A stretch of 64,000 nucleotides of DNA from Pyrobaculum ferrireducens (GCF_000234805.1 NC_016645.1:844391-908390), one strand, 5' to 3'. Shown: positions 42,235 through 52,308, counted from the first letter of the stretch. Numbers and translations are program-made. The notes: generated from the letters alone by a model not told the origin.

Positions 42235-43733
42235 CAGCGCCTACCTAGACGTCTGGACGCCGCGCTGGAGAGCTTGTCCAGCGCGTAGAAGACGCCAAGC
42301 AACGCGGCCGCTGGCAACAGTTCGAGGTAGGTAACCCCGTCGCGGTAAATGTAGAGCGTGTTGCCCTCCACTGCGAATAACCTGTCCAGTAGCATATCTC
42401 GCAGGGCAATGCGGCCGCTGGGCTCTACACGAAATGAATACCACGGGGAGATATATTCCTCTGTGCGGTAGCCGCCCCTCTCCATGTCTCTGAAGAAAGA
42501 TACCCCCGCATTGTACTCGCCCTCTGGCAACACCACGTCTAGGGGGGACTTCGCAATATCTCGAAAACACGTGCCAGCGATACCGTAAATCTCGACATAG
42601 AGGTGGCCGTCTAGAGGACGCCTGAAGAAGTCCACAAGTACAATTCTCACATGATGGCCCCTAACCTCTATTACAACTTCCTTAGCATCCCCGTCGCCTA
42701 CCTCAAACTCGACGCTCTTAACACCCCCGCAGTGGGCCACGTATCCCACATACCTCCCGGCCAGCACCTTGACAGGCCCGTAGACCGGCCCCTCGACCTC
42801 ACCCACGTCTCCAATACCAATTTTTACATTTCCGTGTTTAATGTCGGAGGCCGCCCTCACGACGGCTGTGCCGTTTGGCAGGTAGGGGCGCCTCTCCAGA
42901 CGGCTCCCTCCGTAGTAGATGTAGATGTAGCCGCCGTCTGCGGCTAGATCCACGCGGCGGGAGCCCAGATATATCCTATCCACCTCCCCCCAAGGCCTGG
43001 CCACCGTCACGTAGTTAGGGCCGTGGGGAGACTGCAAAGCCACCGCGTATATGGCGTCGCCTTTGATAAACGCTTTGTGTGTCAAATCCCGCACCCCGCG
43101 GCCAATGTTAACGACCCCGTCTTTGCTAATCTTCAGCCACTTCGTCGGCGTGATGTAGTAGACGCCGCCGACGCCGTCGGGAACCGCCACGCCGTACTCC
43201 TCCGCGGTGTGCGTCAAGGTGCGGGTGCCGCCGACGCCGACGTAGTATATGTTGACTCTCCCAGCTGGCCAGTGGTATTCAATAAGCCAGAGTTCACAAC
43301 CGCTGGACACAAGCGTATAGTAGGTACCGGCTCTTCTCCACCACTCTTCTCCCACCGGCTCGAGATCTGGCGTGAACCACTTAATAGCGATGTGGGACAT
43401 GTTGTCCACAAGAACGGCTACTCTACCGCAGTGATTAGTCAACGCGACGAGCCCGTCGATTTCCAGACGCCTCTCCACCCCCAAGGGGCCCGCCTTGACG
43501 ACCACGCCTCTGTAACCAATTATCGCGCCGAGGTACAGGCTGTCTCCAATAACTACACATCCTCTTGTTAATTCCGCGTCCACGCCGTCCTCAAATTGGA
43601 AAGATTTGACAAGCTTCAAGGAATGTTTCTCAAAGACATATACAGCGTCCCCCAGGGCGTATATGTAGTAGTTCCCAATGCAGAGAGCCGACGCGCCTGC
43701 CGCTAGGTAGAGGAGAAGTAGAAGACCCCTCAT
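42234..43733 (-). CDS. Family B exported, C-terminally anchored propeller-like protein (pair III)
   Basis: 499 residues. Signal peptide with Cys soon after (LLLLLYLAAGASALCIG), N-terminal blade-like repeats (GDAVYVF, DSLYLGAI, GDAIYAVAL, GGYIYIYYG), a CGG-containing beta segment (YVAHCGGVKSVEFEV), then VRIVLVDFFRRPLDGHLYVEIYG and the end YIYRDGVTYLELLPAAALLGVFYAL with the membrane anchor. Paralogues at 45069, 49565 and (short) 40472. It is overlapped by ATGA junctions on both sides, so A-B-A-B here is one operon. Confidence 0.65.
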   Translation of the reverse strand: MRGLLLLLYLAAGASALCIGNYYIYALGDAVYVFEKHSLKLVKSFQFEDGVDAELTRGCVVIGDSLYLGAIIGYRGVVVKAGPLGVERRLEIDGLVALTNHCGRVAVLVDNMSHIAIKWFTPDLEPVGEEWWRRAGTYYTLVSSGCELWLIEYHWPAGRVNIYYVGVGGTRTLTHTAEEYGVAVPDGVGGVYYITPTKWLKISKDGVVNIGRGVRDLTHKAFIKGDAIYAVALQSPHGPNYVTVARPWGEVDRIYLGSRRVDLAADGGYIYIYYGGSRLERRPYLPNGTAVVRAASDIKHGNVKIGIGDVGEVEGPVYGPVKVLAGRYVGYVAHCGGVKSVEFEVGDGDAKEVVIEVRGHHVRIVLVDFFRRPLDGHLYVEIYGIAGTCFRDIAKSPLDVVLPEGEYNAGVSFFRDMERGGYRTEEYISPWYSFRVEPSGRIALRDMLLDRLFAVEGNTLYIYRDGVTYLELLPAAALLGVFYALDKLSSAASRRLGRR

Positions 43734-44983
43734 GTCCTCCTCTTTATGTAGAACGCCGCCGCGGCCGCCACCGCCATAGCTAGGTAGAGTATGTGGTCGT
43801 CGTAGAACACCACCAGGTTGGCACCGCCTGGCTGAAGGGCCTTTACCTCGCTATGGTGTGGATACCCGTCTATATACGTCTCGACTAGGTAGGTACCTGC
43901 CAGGAGATTGTCTACAGTTACACAGCCTGGGTAATTCACCATAGCCACCAAAGCCCTATCTACAGCCACATATTTCAGTCTCAGCGATAGCGAGTAGATA
44001 CAGATGGTGAGACTACTAGTCGCGGCATTTCGTAAATCGACTATGTGGATGATGGCCTTTCTGCCGCCAAACTCACCCCAAGTCACAATAGCAAGTTTAT
44101 CAGTTCTAAATCTGTGGATGTGGACATCGAGCCATCTGTAGGAAACTATGTTAAATCTACCCAGCTGTCGAAGCTCGCCGTCGAAAACTAAAACCTCCGC
44201 CACGCTGAGGCCGCGCCTCCTCACAACGTATACATAGTCCCCATCTACGAAGACCTGCTCAACGCCTTCGACGCTCTTCGCGACGGCCGTGCCGCGCCCC
44301 CTTGGCATCTTCACCAATGAGGTGGAGTTGTAGAGAAGAACTCCGTCACCGAGGCACACAACTCGGGTATATGGTCCCACCTCAATCTTCTCCATATCGG
44401 TGCCGCAGAAGAGCAACGCCGTGCTTCTTCCCATGTACACGACTACGCCGTGCGGAGACTCCTCTATAGATCCCAGCGGCTCCCCGCTGAGGACCTCCAG
44501 TAGCGCGAAGTCGGAAAGCCGCCTTACCTCTAGATAGCCCCTCCCGTTTATGTACCTGACTATTAACACCTTGTCGCCTAATTTCCCCGCGTATTTATAA
44601 GACGGGTAGTCTATGTTGGAGTTGTTATACTCCAGCCTGGTTAATCTGTTAGCCACAGCGTCGTAGATCGTGACATACTTCCTGGAGAAGAGCAGAACCC
44701 TGCCCCCGTCTGCGACGCAGTCTGCCACGTAGTCGTCAATATAGACGCGGGAGGTTGAAAGACTAGTTAGGTTAACAACATGCAGAACGGTCTTGTCGCC
44801 CAGATCTACGATGTAGATATACGGGCCGTCGCTACACACAGCGACCATATAATTATACGTCATAGCCACCTCCACCTTGTGAGGCATCCCCTCTGCGAGG
44901 AGAAAAACCGCAACGGCAATATACGCAATAAGAAATCTCATACCACCTCTAGAAGCTCTCCATATAAGCCTTAGCTCGTACAA
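43730..44983 (-). CDS. Family A exported, C-terminally anchored propeller-like protein (pair III)
   Basis: 417 residues. N-terminal signal segment (FLIAYIAVAVFLLAEG), blade-like repeats (DGPYIYIVDLGDKTVLHVV, DGGRVLLFSRKYVTIYD, DGDYVYVVRRRGL, DGVLLYNS), a late CVTVDNLLAGTYLVETY segment, and a C-terminal helix (YLAMAVAAAAAFYIKRR). The NLLxGxYxVE segment recurs in the other A proteins. First gene of the four-gene run, with upstream AT-rich promoter-like sequence. Function unknown. Confidence 0.65.
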   Translation of the reverse strand: MYELRLIWRASRGGMRFLIAYIAVAVFLLAEGMPHKVEVAMTYNYMVAVCSDGPYIYIVDLGDKTVLHVVNLTSLSTSRVYIDDYVADCVADGGRVLLFSRKYVTIYDAVANRLTRLEYNNSNIDYPSYKYAGKLGDKVLIVRYINGRGYLEVRRLSDFALLEVLSGEPLGSIEESPHGVVVYMGRSTALLFCGTDMEKIEVGPYTRVVCLGDGVLLYNSTSLVKMPRGRGTAVAKSVEGVEQVFVDGDYVYVVRRRGLSVAEVLVFDGELRQLGRFNIVSYRWLDVHIHRFRTDKLAIVTWGEFGGRKAIIHIVDLRNAATSSLTICIYSLSLRLKYVAVDRALVAMVNYPGCVTVDNLLAGTYLVETYIDGYPHHSEVKALQPGGANLVVFYDDHILYLAMAVAAAAAFYIKRRT

Positions 44984-45068
44984 ATGTGCAAAGTTCTGCC
45001 TGTGACCATCGTCAAGCGTCTACGTGGCCGCAGAGCGTTGCTTGGGCTGTGGTTGGCGACGCCGCCCC

Positions 45069-46607
45069 TTAGGCGCTTGTCTGCGGCTGGTTGTGCCGCG
45101 GCGCCGCGGCGCGGCTTCTTGTCTTGTGGAGGAGCTTGGCGATTTTGTCCACGGCGTAGAGCGACGGAAGCACCACGGCCGCCGCCGTCAAAACCTCCAT
45201 GTAGGTAATCCCGTCGCGGTATATGTACACGGCGTCGCCCATGTGGACAAAGGGAGAGTCTGCGGAGATTTTGACGGATCCGTCGCGGCCTATCTCTACG
45301 TAGAGTCCGACTTGGCGCAGATCTTCGACGTATCTACCCCCACCCCGTTCTATCGGCATGTAGGTGACGTCGATTACGTACTTCTTGCCCTTAAGCAACA
45401 CGAGCCTTGTCTCGTAGCCAGGTGAGGTGTAGTTGTGGCAGTCGCCAACCGCTACGCCTATGTGGCTCTCCACGGGCCTTCTAAAGAAGTCCACGGGGAC
45501 GAAGCGTAGTGTGACTGCGTCGAATTCCATCTCGACGTATCCTGACATCCCGTCGGCTACGTATATACGCTTTTCTTCTCTGACGCCGCAGTGCTTCAGA
45601 TAGGCGGTGTATATCCCAGGCCACAGCTTTACAGGGCCGAATACCTCGTCAAGCGTTTCGCCTACCCCCTCGATACCTATACGCACGCCGTGGGGGCCAC
45701 CCCTCCTAATGAGGTAGATGGTGGCGTTGGGCACATAGCTACGCCTCTCTATACGGCCGGTTTCAAGAAGGTGGCGCTGTAGGTAGAAGTAGAGGCGCTC
45801 TCTGTCTGTCGTTACCGTATCCACCTCTGGGGTGTAGATCTTCCCCACCACAGCCCCCTTTTCAAGATCGACGACTATGATGCTTTTGATGTAGTTCCAC
45901 GCGTCTACGCTCTGAACGTCGAGGAGGTACAGGCGGTTTTTGGCCACCGCATAGGCAATTGGCGTCGCGTGGAGGCCTCTACCTACGATAGACACGCCGC
46001 CTTCGTCGACTCTGTAGATCCAGTCCTTTCCGATGTAGTACACCCCACCTCTGCCGTCGGGGACAACCACGCCGGTTGTATTCAGCGTTAAGACTCTTGT
46101 TAGGTTGCCCGAATTCAAGACGTACAGCGCCGGCGTTGGCGGCGGCTCGGCTAGCCAGATCTTGCAACCGCTGGCGGCCACCTGCCACCACGCAGATTCT
46201 GAGCGCCAGACAGACTGGTGGATAAGCTGTAGGTCTTGGTTGTAGATTCTGAGCGACCAGTGGCTACCGTTGTTCATCAACGCGGCCACGCCGCCGCATG
46301 TAGGCGCTAGGCCGTAAACCTACCAGCCACTCGGCTTAATTTTCTTATCGACGCCTCGGGGCGTCAGCTTGACGAGGCTTTCGTCTATAAATGCGTAGGC
46401 ATCGTCGCCTACGGCCACACATACAGGAGACGCTGAGTGTACCTCTATCCAGTCGTGTAGCTTTAGGCTTTTTTTGTCATAGATCTCAACGGGGGGACCG
46501 ATGTGGTAGATATAGTTCTTGTCTACGCAGAGATATCCAGCCTTCACTAGCAACGCCGTTAGGAGTACAACGGACACGGCTGTGTAGAGCAGGCGGTGTC
46601 TAGTCAT
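45069..46607 (-). pseudogene. Family B gene with one in-frame TAG stop (pair II)
   Basis: Full-length frame of 512 codons. It opens with a signal peptide (ATG 46607, LLYTAVSVVLLTALLVKAGYLC) and continues to KPSGW, meets TAG at 46320-46322, then goes on in the same frame (VYGLAPTCGGVAALMNN) to the normal family B end: CGVREEKRIYV, VPVDFFRRPVESH, IYRDGITYMEVLTAAAVVL. Nothing else is damaged. The region around the stop aligns with GLVALTNHCGRVAVLVDN of the pair III protein. Recent nonsense mutation, sequence error or readthrough are the options; a restart at ATG 46289 would lack the signal peptide. Confidence 0.8.
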
Positions 46608-46789
46608 GTGTCAAACAGCGCCGGCGAAATGGCGTCAGCGCAACATAGAGCCTTACCGCCCGCCGCCAGGAGGCCGACTTCTTTGACAAGGGGCTTCTGT
46701 TGGACATCTACGTCGTTCCACGACCCGCGTTATATATGTTGACCCGCTGTAGATGCCGGGCGCGTTGCCCCGGGGCGGCGAGGTTATTA

Positions 46790-48118
46790 TCAGCGTAGTA
46801 TATCGCTGATGTCGCTGACGCGTCGTCTGTGCTTCTTATGCAGAAGCGCCACGTATAGCGCCGCCGCCAGCCCTACGTAGACGGTGGACTGGTCGTAGAG
46901 TAGGACGAGGCGATCCTCGCCGGGTTTGAGATCCACCACCTCGCGGACGGCGTGGGGGCGCCAGAAGAGCACCACAATGGCGATATTGTCAGCGTCGACG
47001 TAGTAGCGCCCCGGGAGTAGGTTCGCCAGTTTTATACAGTTAATGCCGATTCCTTCATACTGCATAAAAATATTGTAATTGACTAACAGCTCGAAAAATC
47101 CTATGTATGTAAAGAGTTTGCAAATCTGTAGCGATGAAGGCTTGATGCTGGCTATGTCCGTGGTGTAGAACACCTTTATCCACAGGTAGTTGCCATAGTG
47201 GTATCTTAATATCCGCTGCGGATACCCAACTAGGATGAGCGCTGTGTAGTTGCCAACTTTCACAAGAGGCGAGGGTTTAGTGAGGAAGTGATTGTATCCA
47301 ATCGGAAGTAGGGTTGCCACATGCCTCAGCTCGGCGTCGTATACATACACAACCACCTGCGTACCGTGAGGATTGGGGTAGTCCACTGCTAGATACAGGT
47401 AGTTGCCGTCGGCGTCTAGGGCCACCGCGTCATCGCGCGGCGCTTTCTTCACGGCGATTCCGTCGGTTTCTATCTCGTCTGCCCCGCCTACTATGTACAG
47501 ACGGCCTTTTAGCAACGCAGCCTCCATAAATCCACGCGTCGTGAAGGTTTTGTTTTGGCCGAGTACAGTGACGTTATTTGATCCATAGGCCAACACGCCG
47601 TCGGGGAAGCTCTTGATGGCATATATCCCGTCCGCTGGGATTGTGTTGACTAGGCTAAAATCGCGCGGGTCGCGTATCTCAATTACTCTCCTCCCGTCGA
47701 CCTCTCTGAGTATGTAGAGGAGGCCTTAGTGGGATGCCACTGCCGGGTTAAGGGGGGTTACCGCCCTGTTTGGGTACGGGATTCTAGCCCAGGCGTTATA
47801 TCTAAGGAAGTATATTACAACTGAATCCTCCGTAAATAGATAGATTTTGTCCCCAGCGGTTGCGCATTGGACGCTTCTCACATACTCAGGGATAACGCCT
47901 TTAATTCCAACTCTCCTTACAGACACATCCGTTAGATTTACTATATGTATAGATACGTCGGGGGGCGCGGGGCTGATTAGGTAGATGGCGTGGGCGTCGC
48001 TACAGTGATATAAGTCATATGACTGGGGGATGTAGAGCTCTATCTCTTTCCAGTTGGCCCCTGCCGCTACTGTGAATAGGAGCGCTAGGCAGAGGGCGAG
48101 GCGGCCGGCTTTTCCCAT
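46790..48118 (-). pseudogene. Family A gene with one in-frame TAA stop (pair II)
   Basis: 443-codon frame from ATG 48118 with signal peptide (LALCLALLFTVAAG). After PAVASH a TAA at 47726-47728 interrupts it. The same frame continues GLLYILREVDGRRVIEIRDPRDF, matching LIVRYINGRGYLEVRRLSDF of the pair III protein, to a family A end (LANLLPGRYYVDAD, YVGLAAALYVALLHKK). No other lesion seen. It directly follows the Trm112-like gene (stop-start adjacent). The 46608-46789 gap before the B gene holds GTTATATATG, a promoter candidate. Confidence 0.8.
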
Positions 48119-48541
48119 CTATTTTTTGGATAGGTTGAAGGGTTTGCCTTGGTTTATTATCTTGTCGGCGATGTCGGGGGCGATGCGCCTCAGGTCTTGG
48201 CCGACGGACTCCAGGAATTGTAGCTCCTCCTTTTCGTTTCTCAGCTCGTCGGGGAGCATGCGGGGTATCTCCTCGATTATGGGGTACCACCGGCCGCATG
48301 TGGGGCAGTATATTACGCCAGTCTCTATCTCCCACCTGTGGCACTCCTCACATGGGAGGGTGTCTGGCTTGGGGTGCTCCTTGATCTTTAGGTCGCGGTA
48401 GGAGCAGTATTCCTCGCAGAAGGGCTTTCGGGGCCATGTGTACTGCCTCTCGGGGTGCTCCGTACGCTTAATAACGACAAGTCTAAGGGGGAAGGTCTTG
48501 TCGTAGGGACAGGCCAAGACGTCCATGAGCCTGTACTTCAT
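48119..48541 (-). CDS. Trm112-like zinc protein
   Basis: 140 residues: MDVLACPYDKTFPLRL at the start and EIETGVIYCPTCGRWYPIIEEIPRMLPDELR in the centre are the Trm112p/UPF0434 motifs; Trm112 activates tRNA, rRNA and release-factor methyltransferases. An extra Cys-rich insert (FCEEYCSYRD, PCEECH) suggests further zinc binding. GGTGTTAATAAAAATTG upstream is the likely promoter. A truncated copy lies at 52348-52460. Its stop abuts the start of a family A gene. Confidence 0.85.
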   Translation of the reverse strand: MKYRLMDVLACPYDKTFPLRLVVIKRTEHPERQYTWPRKPFCEEYCSYRDLKIKEHPKPDTLPCEECHRWEIETGVIYCPTCGRWYPIIEEIPRMLPDELRNEKEELQFLESVGQDLRRIAPDIADKIINQGKPFNLSKK

Positions 48542-48596
48542 AACACCCAGATTGTCGGTGTTAATAAAAATTGTTTTAGGGGAAGCCCGGTTATAG

Positions 48597-49033
48597 CTAG
48601 ATTTGTCTGCAGATAACTCCTTCTGACTCAGCCGCGTTGCAGAGCTTCTCGTCGCCTGTTATCAACTCTGAGTTTGTCTGGATGGCGGAGATTATCTGCA
48701 AGGCGTCTACGATGTAAGGCTGTGTTTTTCTACGTATCTACTCGCCTCTAGGATTTGGCTTATTGTCAGCGGTGTCAGCCTCATAGCGCCTAGTTTTGTC
48801 AACCTCCTCACGTCTCCCAGCAACCTCTTCTTGAGGAGGGGGTAGATCTCGGGCCGGCCGGCTCTCCTCGTGGCTTTGTGAATTGCGGATAGGGCCTCGC
48901 CCACGTTGAACAAATGCATGTGTAAAACCACGTCGCCGTTGTAGGCAGAGATAAATATTTTTCTCACTTCTTCAGAGCCTTCCTCCTTTATGTACCTCTT
49001 CACAAATGCGCTAGTGTCTAGATAAAGCCTCAT
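48597..49033 (-). pseudogene. VapC-type PIN toxin, frameshifted
   Basis: MRLYLDTSAFVKRY is the PIN N-terminus with the first catalytic Asp; the frame ends at 48707 after YVEKHSLTS. In the next frame QPYIVDALQIISAIQTNSELITGDEKL supplies the missing C-terminal PIN half (VDALQ and TGDEKL) to a stop at 48597-48599. Adding one T in the CTTACATC segment would restore the gene. Start 49033 overlaps the antitoxin by 23 nt. Confidence 0.82.
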
Positions 49034-49244
49034 CTCTCATCTCTCTAACTAGGCGAGAAGCCCGCAGTCCTAGGTCGATAGGTTCGAAGTCTAGCTCCTC
49101 TGTGGAGACGGGTATTTCGCCAAAATACTCCCTCAGAATTTTCTCCAAGAGCTCCGACACGTCCATCCCCTCCCGGGCCGCCTCTTCTCTAAGCCTCTTC
49201 CAAATCGCGGCGTCTATGTATACGCTAGTGCGAATTTTCTCCAC
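49011..49244 (-). CDS. VapB-type ribbon-helix-helix antitoxin
   Basis: 77 residues: MEKIRTSVYIDAAIWKRLREEAAREGMDVSELLEKILREYF is a ribbon-helix-helix DNA-binding domain (first 42 residues); the acidic tail binds the toxin. It overlaps vapC, the usual order. An orphan antitoxin if the toxin frameshift is real. ATATACTTAAGAG upstream is the promoter. Confidence 0.85.
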   Translation of the reverse strand: MEKIRTSVYIDAAIWKRLREEAAREGMDVSELLEKILREYFGEIPVSTEELDFEPIDLGLRASRLVREMRDEALSRH

Positions 49245-49564
49245 AGTGCATATACTCTCTTAAGTATATATGTTTTAGCGCGCCGCCACCGCCATCTGGA
49301 GATAAGTTTTCTAAACGCCAGAGATCTCGGCGTCCGCGATTAATACCTCACCGCTACCAGGTGGTCGTCAATATAGGCGCCGTGGACTTAAATCACCACA
49401 TCCGCGGATTATGGCAACATACGCCGGCGAATTAACACGTCAGCCCCAGAAGCCCACGGCCTTCAGAGCGGCTGAGGCATACGGGGTTTCTCGAGGCGGG
49501 GTTGAGGCTGTTAATCTGCATAGGTCGGGGGGTCTCAGCGTTGAGATTTTGGAAGGAGAGCTCT
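49245..49564. other. Intergenic, 320 nt, no supported gene
   Basis: Contains the vapB promoter at its left end. An open frame at 49411-49650 (+) has no family pattern and runs into the 3' end of the family B gene, so it is not called. Confidence 0.45.
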
Positions 49565-51100
49565 TTAACGTCTTGTCTGCGTGTAGCCACCTAGGCGCGT
49601 TTTTACATGGCGCCAGCTCACGTACAGAGCCGCGAGTGCCCCCGCCGTAATGACTTCTAAGTATGTCACGCCGTCTTTGTATATTTGAATTGTAACCTCG
49701 CCTCGGCCCCACGCGAAGTACATGCCCGGGCTTTCCTCGTAGCCTCTAATAATGTTTCTACCTGGTTCTACAAGCACCGAACCGTCGTCGCTTGTTTTTA
49801 CAGTGTACCTCAGCCGCCTGACCTTCTCCAAGACGTAGCCCGCACCCCCCTCAGAGATGTAGTACGCCACGACGAGGCTGTACTCGCCACCGCCGGGCAC
49901 AACCACCTCAGCCACGCCTTTGTCAGACAGCACAGATGCGCATGTGGCCCTCCCGTACGCCGCCGTTGACAAGTAGCCTGAGGTGCGCCGGAAAAAGTCC
50001 AGCACCTCTACTCTTATCCTCACGCCGGTAAGCCTAACGGCCACCGTCTCCTCACCGCCGTCCTTCACCTCTGCGACCACCTCCCTACTCCCCCCACAGT
50101 GCTCTACTTTTACAGTATATCTCTGGGCAAATACTCTCACAGGCCCTAGTACACCTTCGGCAGACAGCCCAGCGCCTTCAATCTCTATGACATGGGGCAC
50201 CTCCCCAAGAACTCTAACCGTAAGCGTCCCATTTGGAACATATCTGTATTTCACAAAACCCCTCGGGCCGTCGGGGACGTAGATATACTCCCCGTCCGAC
50301 ATCGCCCAGGAGAATGGACCCGCCCCGTATATCTCCACAATCTCTCCCCCAGGCTTGAAGTAGGCCACCACTCCGCCGTCGCTAACGAGGTAGTACCCGT
50401 CTCTGACAACTAGGTGCTTAACTATGGGCTTGGCGTACCCCTCCCCCACGCGGAGGACCTGGCCCGCCGCCACGTGGTAGGTATGGCGCCGTGTTATGAC
50501 ATACACGCCGCCCCTCATGTCGGGCATCACATAAGCGGGTAGATCTAGATCAAAGATTTTTTCAAGCCCGTCGTCCCCCACGTGGTAGAGCACAGCGCGC
50601 CCCTCTCTTAACACCGCCAGCCATAAGCCGCACCCGCTCCCCACCAACTGCACCCCCTCAACAGGCTCCAGCTCGGTAGATAAGAGAAGCCTAAATTCGT
50701 GGGTGTAGAGGAGTAGCGTGGCGTTTCCCTCATGTATTAACAACACCGCGACTCTGCGGCAGTCCGCGCCTACGTGAGCATATGTAAAACTCGGCAAGTC
50801 CACAGCGCGCTCAACACCCCCTGGCCCTATTTTCCACAGGGCGTATCTACCACGCTTAATCCACCTGGTACCATCTGTGTAGTAAGGCACGGTTACTGCG
50901 AAGAATACGTCTCCAGCTACGGCGTAGCTCTGCACAACGCCGTCAACAGGCACCTCAGCTATTCGCACCCCACTGTGTTTGTCGTATACATAGACTTCCA
51001 CTTTGGCATCTACATAGATATGATCCGTGCCCACGGCGTTGGCCGGCGCGAAGGGCGCCATTAGAAGAGCGGAGATTATTACTATGAAAATTGGGGCCAT
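49565..51100 (-). CDS. Family B exported, C-terminally anchored propeller-like protein (pair I)
   Basis: 511 residues with signal peptide (IFIVIISALLMAPFAPANA), blade-like repeats (GTDHIYVDAKVEVYVYDK, VAGDVFFAVTV, DMRGGVYVITRRHTY, DGEYIYVPDG), YTVKVEHCGGSREVVAEV, VRIRVEVLDFFRRTSGYLS, and the end IYKDGVTYLEVITAGALAALYVSW. Same domain order as the pair III protein. Overlaps the upstream family A gene by 19 nt. Intact. Confidence 0.65.
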   Translation of the reverse strand: MAPIFIVIISALLMAPFAPANAVGTDHIYVDAKVEVYVYDKHSGVRIAEVPVDGVVQSYAVAGDVFFAVTVPYYTDGTRWIKRGRYALWKIGPGGVERAVDLPSFTYAHVGADCRRVAVLLIHEGNATLLLYTHEFRLLLSTELEPVEGVQLVGSGCGLWLAVLREGRAVLYHVGDDGLEKIFDLDLPAYVMPDMRGGVYVITRRHTYHVAAGQVLRVGEGYAKPIVKHLVVRDGYYLVSDGGVVAYFKPGGEIVEIYGAGPFSWAMSDGEYIYVPDGPRGFVKYRYVPNGTLTVRVLGEVPHVIEIEGAGLSAEGVLGPVRVFAQRYTVKVEHCGGSREVVAEVKDGGEETVAVRLTGVRIRVEVLDFFRRTSGYLSTAAYGRATCASVLSDKGVAEVVVPGGGEYSLVVAYYISEGGAGYVLEKVRRLRYTVKTSDDGSVLVEPGRNIIRGYEESPGMYFAWGRGEVTIQIYKDGVTYLEVITAGALAALYVSWRHVKTRLGGYTQTRR

Positions 51101-52308
51101 GTTTTTTCAACCAGTCTGTATACAATGACAAAAGTAATTAAACCTATAGCAAATATTAAAAATATATCGTCTTGATGGTATATATACACCGTCGTCTCGC
51201 GCCCTGGCGTAACCTCTCCCCGCCAGTAGTACTCAAGTCCCCATAGGAGAGACTCGGCCCTTACTTCATACACGCCTGGTATTAACCTAGGGATGGTTAA
51301 ACACGGGCCATGCCGTGACGTAACGAAATGGTTTATGCTCGCCGGCGCATCTCTGAGTAATAGAGTGATGTAGCACACCGTAAGGCGCCCTGGCTTTATC
51401 TTCTTCACATCTACTTTAAATATAGAGATTTTCACCCAGTTCTCAGTAAAAATGACTGTGTAGTTGCCGCTTTGATAAAAACGCGCCCTTTTCATACGTC
51501 CGTGAATGCCCAACATACCGGTGCTACTTTCTAGCAGTGTGAAATTATTAATTTTATTTAAATCTTTATCATATACAACTACGTTTAAATATTGATGCTT
51601 GACAATTTTGTATATGTATCGGCCGTCTGTTTCTATTACTCCCCACGGCTCCGATAAAGGCACTTCTCTAATCTTACGTGACCCTTGATAAAGGGCCAGC
51701 GTGCCGTTAGGCGTCAGCACGTATACCACATCGCCTATTTTCACAGGGCAACACCTCACCAGAGAAAAATTTATTGTAACTATCTCATCGCCAACCAGTA
51801 TCCAGTCTCTCGGAGTGTCGATAAGGACACCGTCTTGTAAGATCAGATAGTCGTAGAGTTCTATCTGCATCCGATATACGAGTTCTAGAGTGTCCACCTG
51901 GTATATCTCCACAACCTCTGGGTAGCCAACTATCAGCTTATCCGCAGATATTGCCACGAACTTCAGATAAGGAGGGAGAGTTACGCTACGAATTAAACTG
52001 CGGCTCTTTACGTCGTATACCGCCAGGCGACCACTGGGGTTCAATAGGTATAGGTGGGGGCCGCGCGCGGCGCATCTTATCCACGAGCCATTTATTACCC
52101 ACCTAGCCAACCTCTCTTCAACGAGGTCTACTACTATTATTTGTGTTAAGCCTTTGAAATTTTCCAATAGGTAGACAGCCTTCTCATCTACACAGAAGTC
52201 GGTAAACGAGTTTATAGGCTCAACAAATGCGTGGAAATAACCCAACTGGTCTGCCAACGCTGGCGCGGCTGTTAATAGGAGTCCAGTAATTAACAAGCTA
52301 ATCCACAT
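51082..52308 (-). CDS. Family A exported, C-terminally anchored propeller-like protein (pair I)
   Basis: 408 residues: signal peptide (ISLLITGLLLTAAPALA), repeated beta segments (DEKAVYLLENFKG, GPHLYLLNPSGRLAVYDVKSR, GDVVYVLTPNGTLALYQ, DGRYIYKIVKHQYL), a TIPRLIPGVYEVRAE segment equivalent to NLLAGTYLVE of pair III, and a C-terminal helix (IFLIFAIGLITFVIVYRLVE). More AT-rich than the other A genes. Intact. Confidence 0.65.
   Translation of the reverse strand: MWISLLITGLLLTAAPALADQLGYFHAFVEPINSFTDFCVDEKAVYLLENFKGLTQIIVVDLVEERLARWVINGSWIRCAARGPHLYLLNPSGRLAVYDVKSRSLIRSVTLPPYLKFVAISADKLIVGYPEVVEIYQVDTLELVYRMQIELYDYLILQDGVLIDTPRDWILVGDEIVTINFSLVRCCPVKIGDVVYVLTPNGTLALYQGSRKIREVPLSEPWGVIETDGRYIYKIVKHQYLNVVVYDKDLNKINNFTLLESSTGMLGIHGRMKRARFYQSGNYTVIFTENWVKISIFKVDVKKIKPGRLTVCYITLLLRDAPASINHFVTSRHGPCLTIPRLIPGVYEVRAESLLWGLEYYWRGEVTPGRETTVYIYHQDDIFLIFAIGLITFVIVYRLVEKTWPQFS

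Noticed and set aside
46320-46322. TAG in the family B gene as pyrrolysine or programmed readthrough
   Set aside because: No sign of a pyrrolysine system here, and the neighbouring family A gene has TAA instead; a plain mutation or error is simpler.
49411-49650. Possible 79-codon gene on the + strand
   Set aside because: No motif, and its 3' third is antisense to the end of a family B gene.
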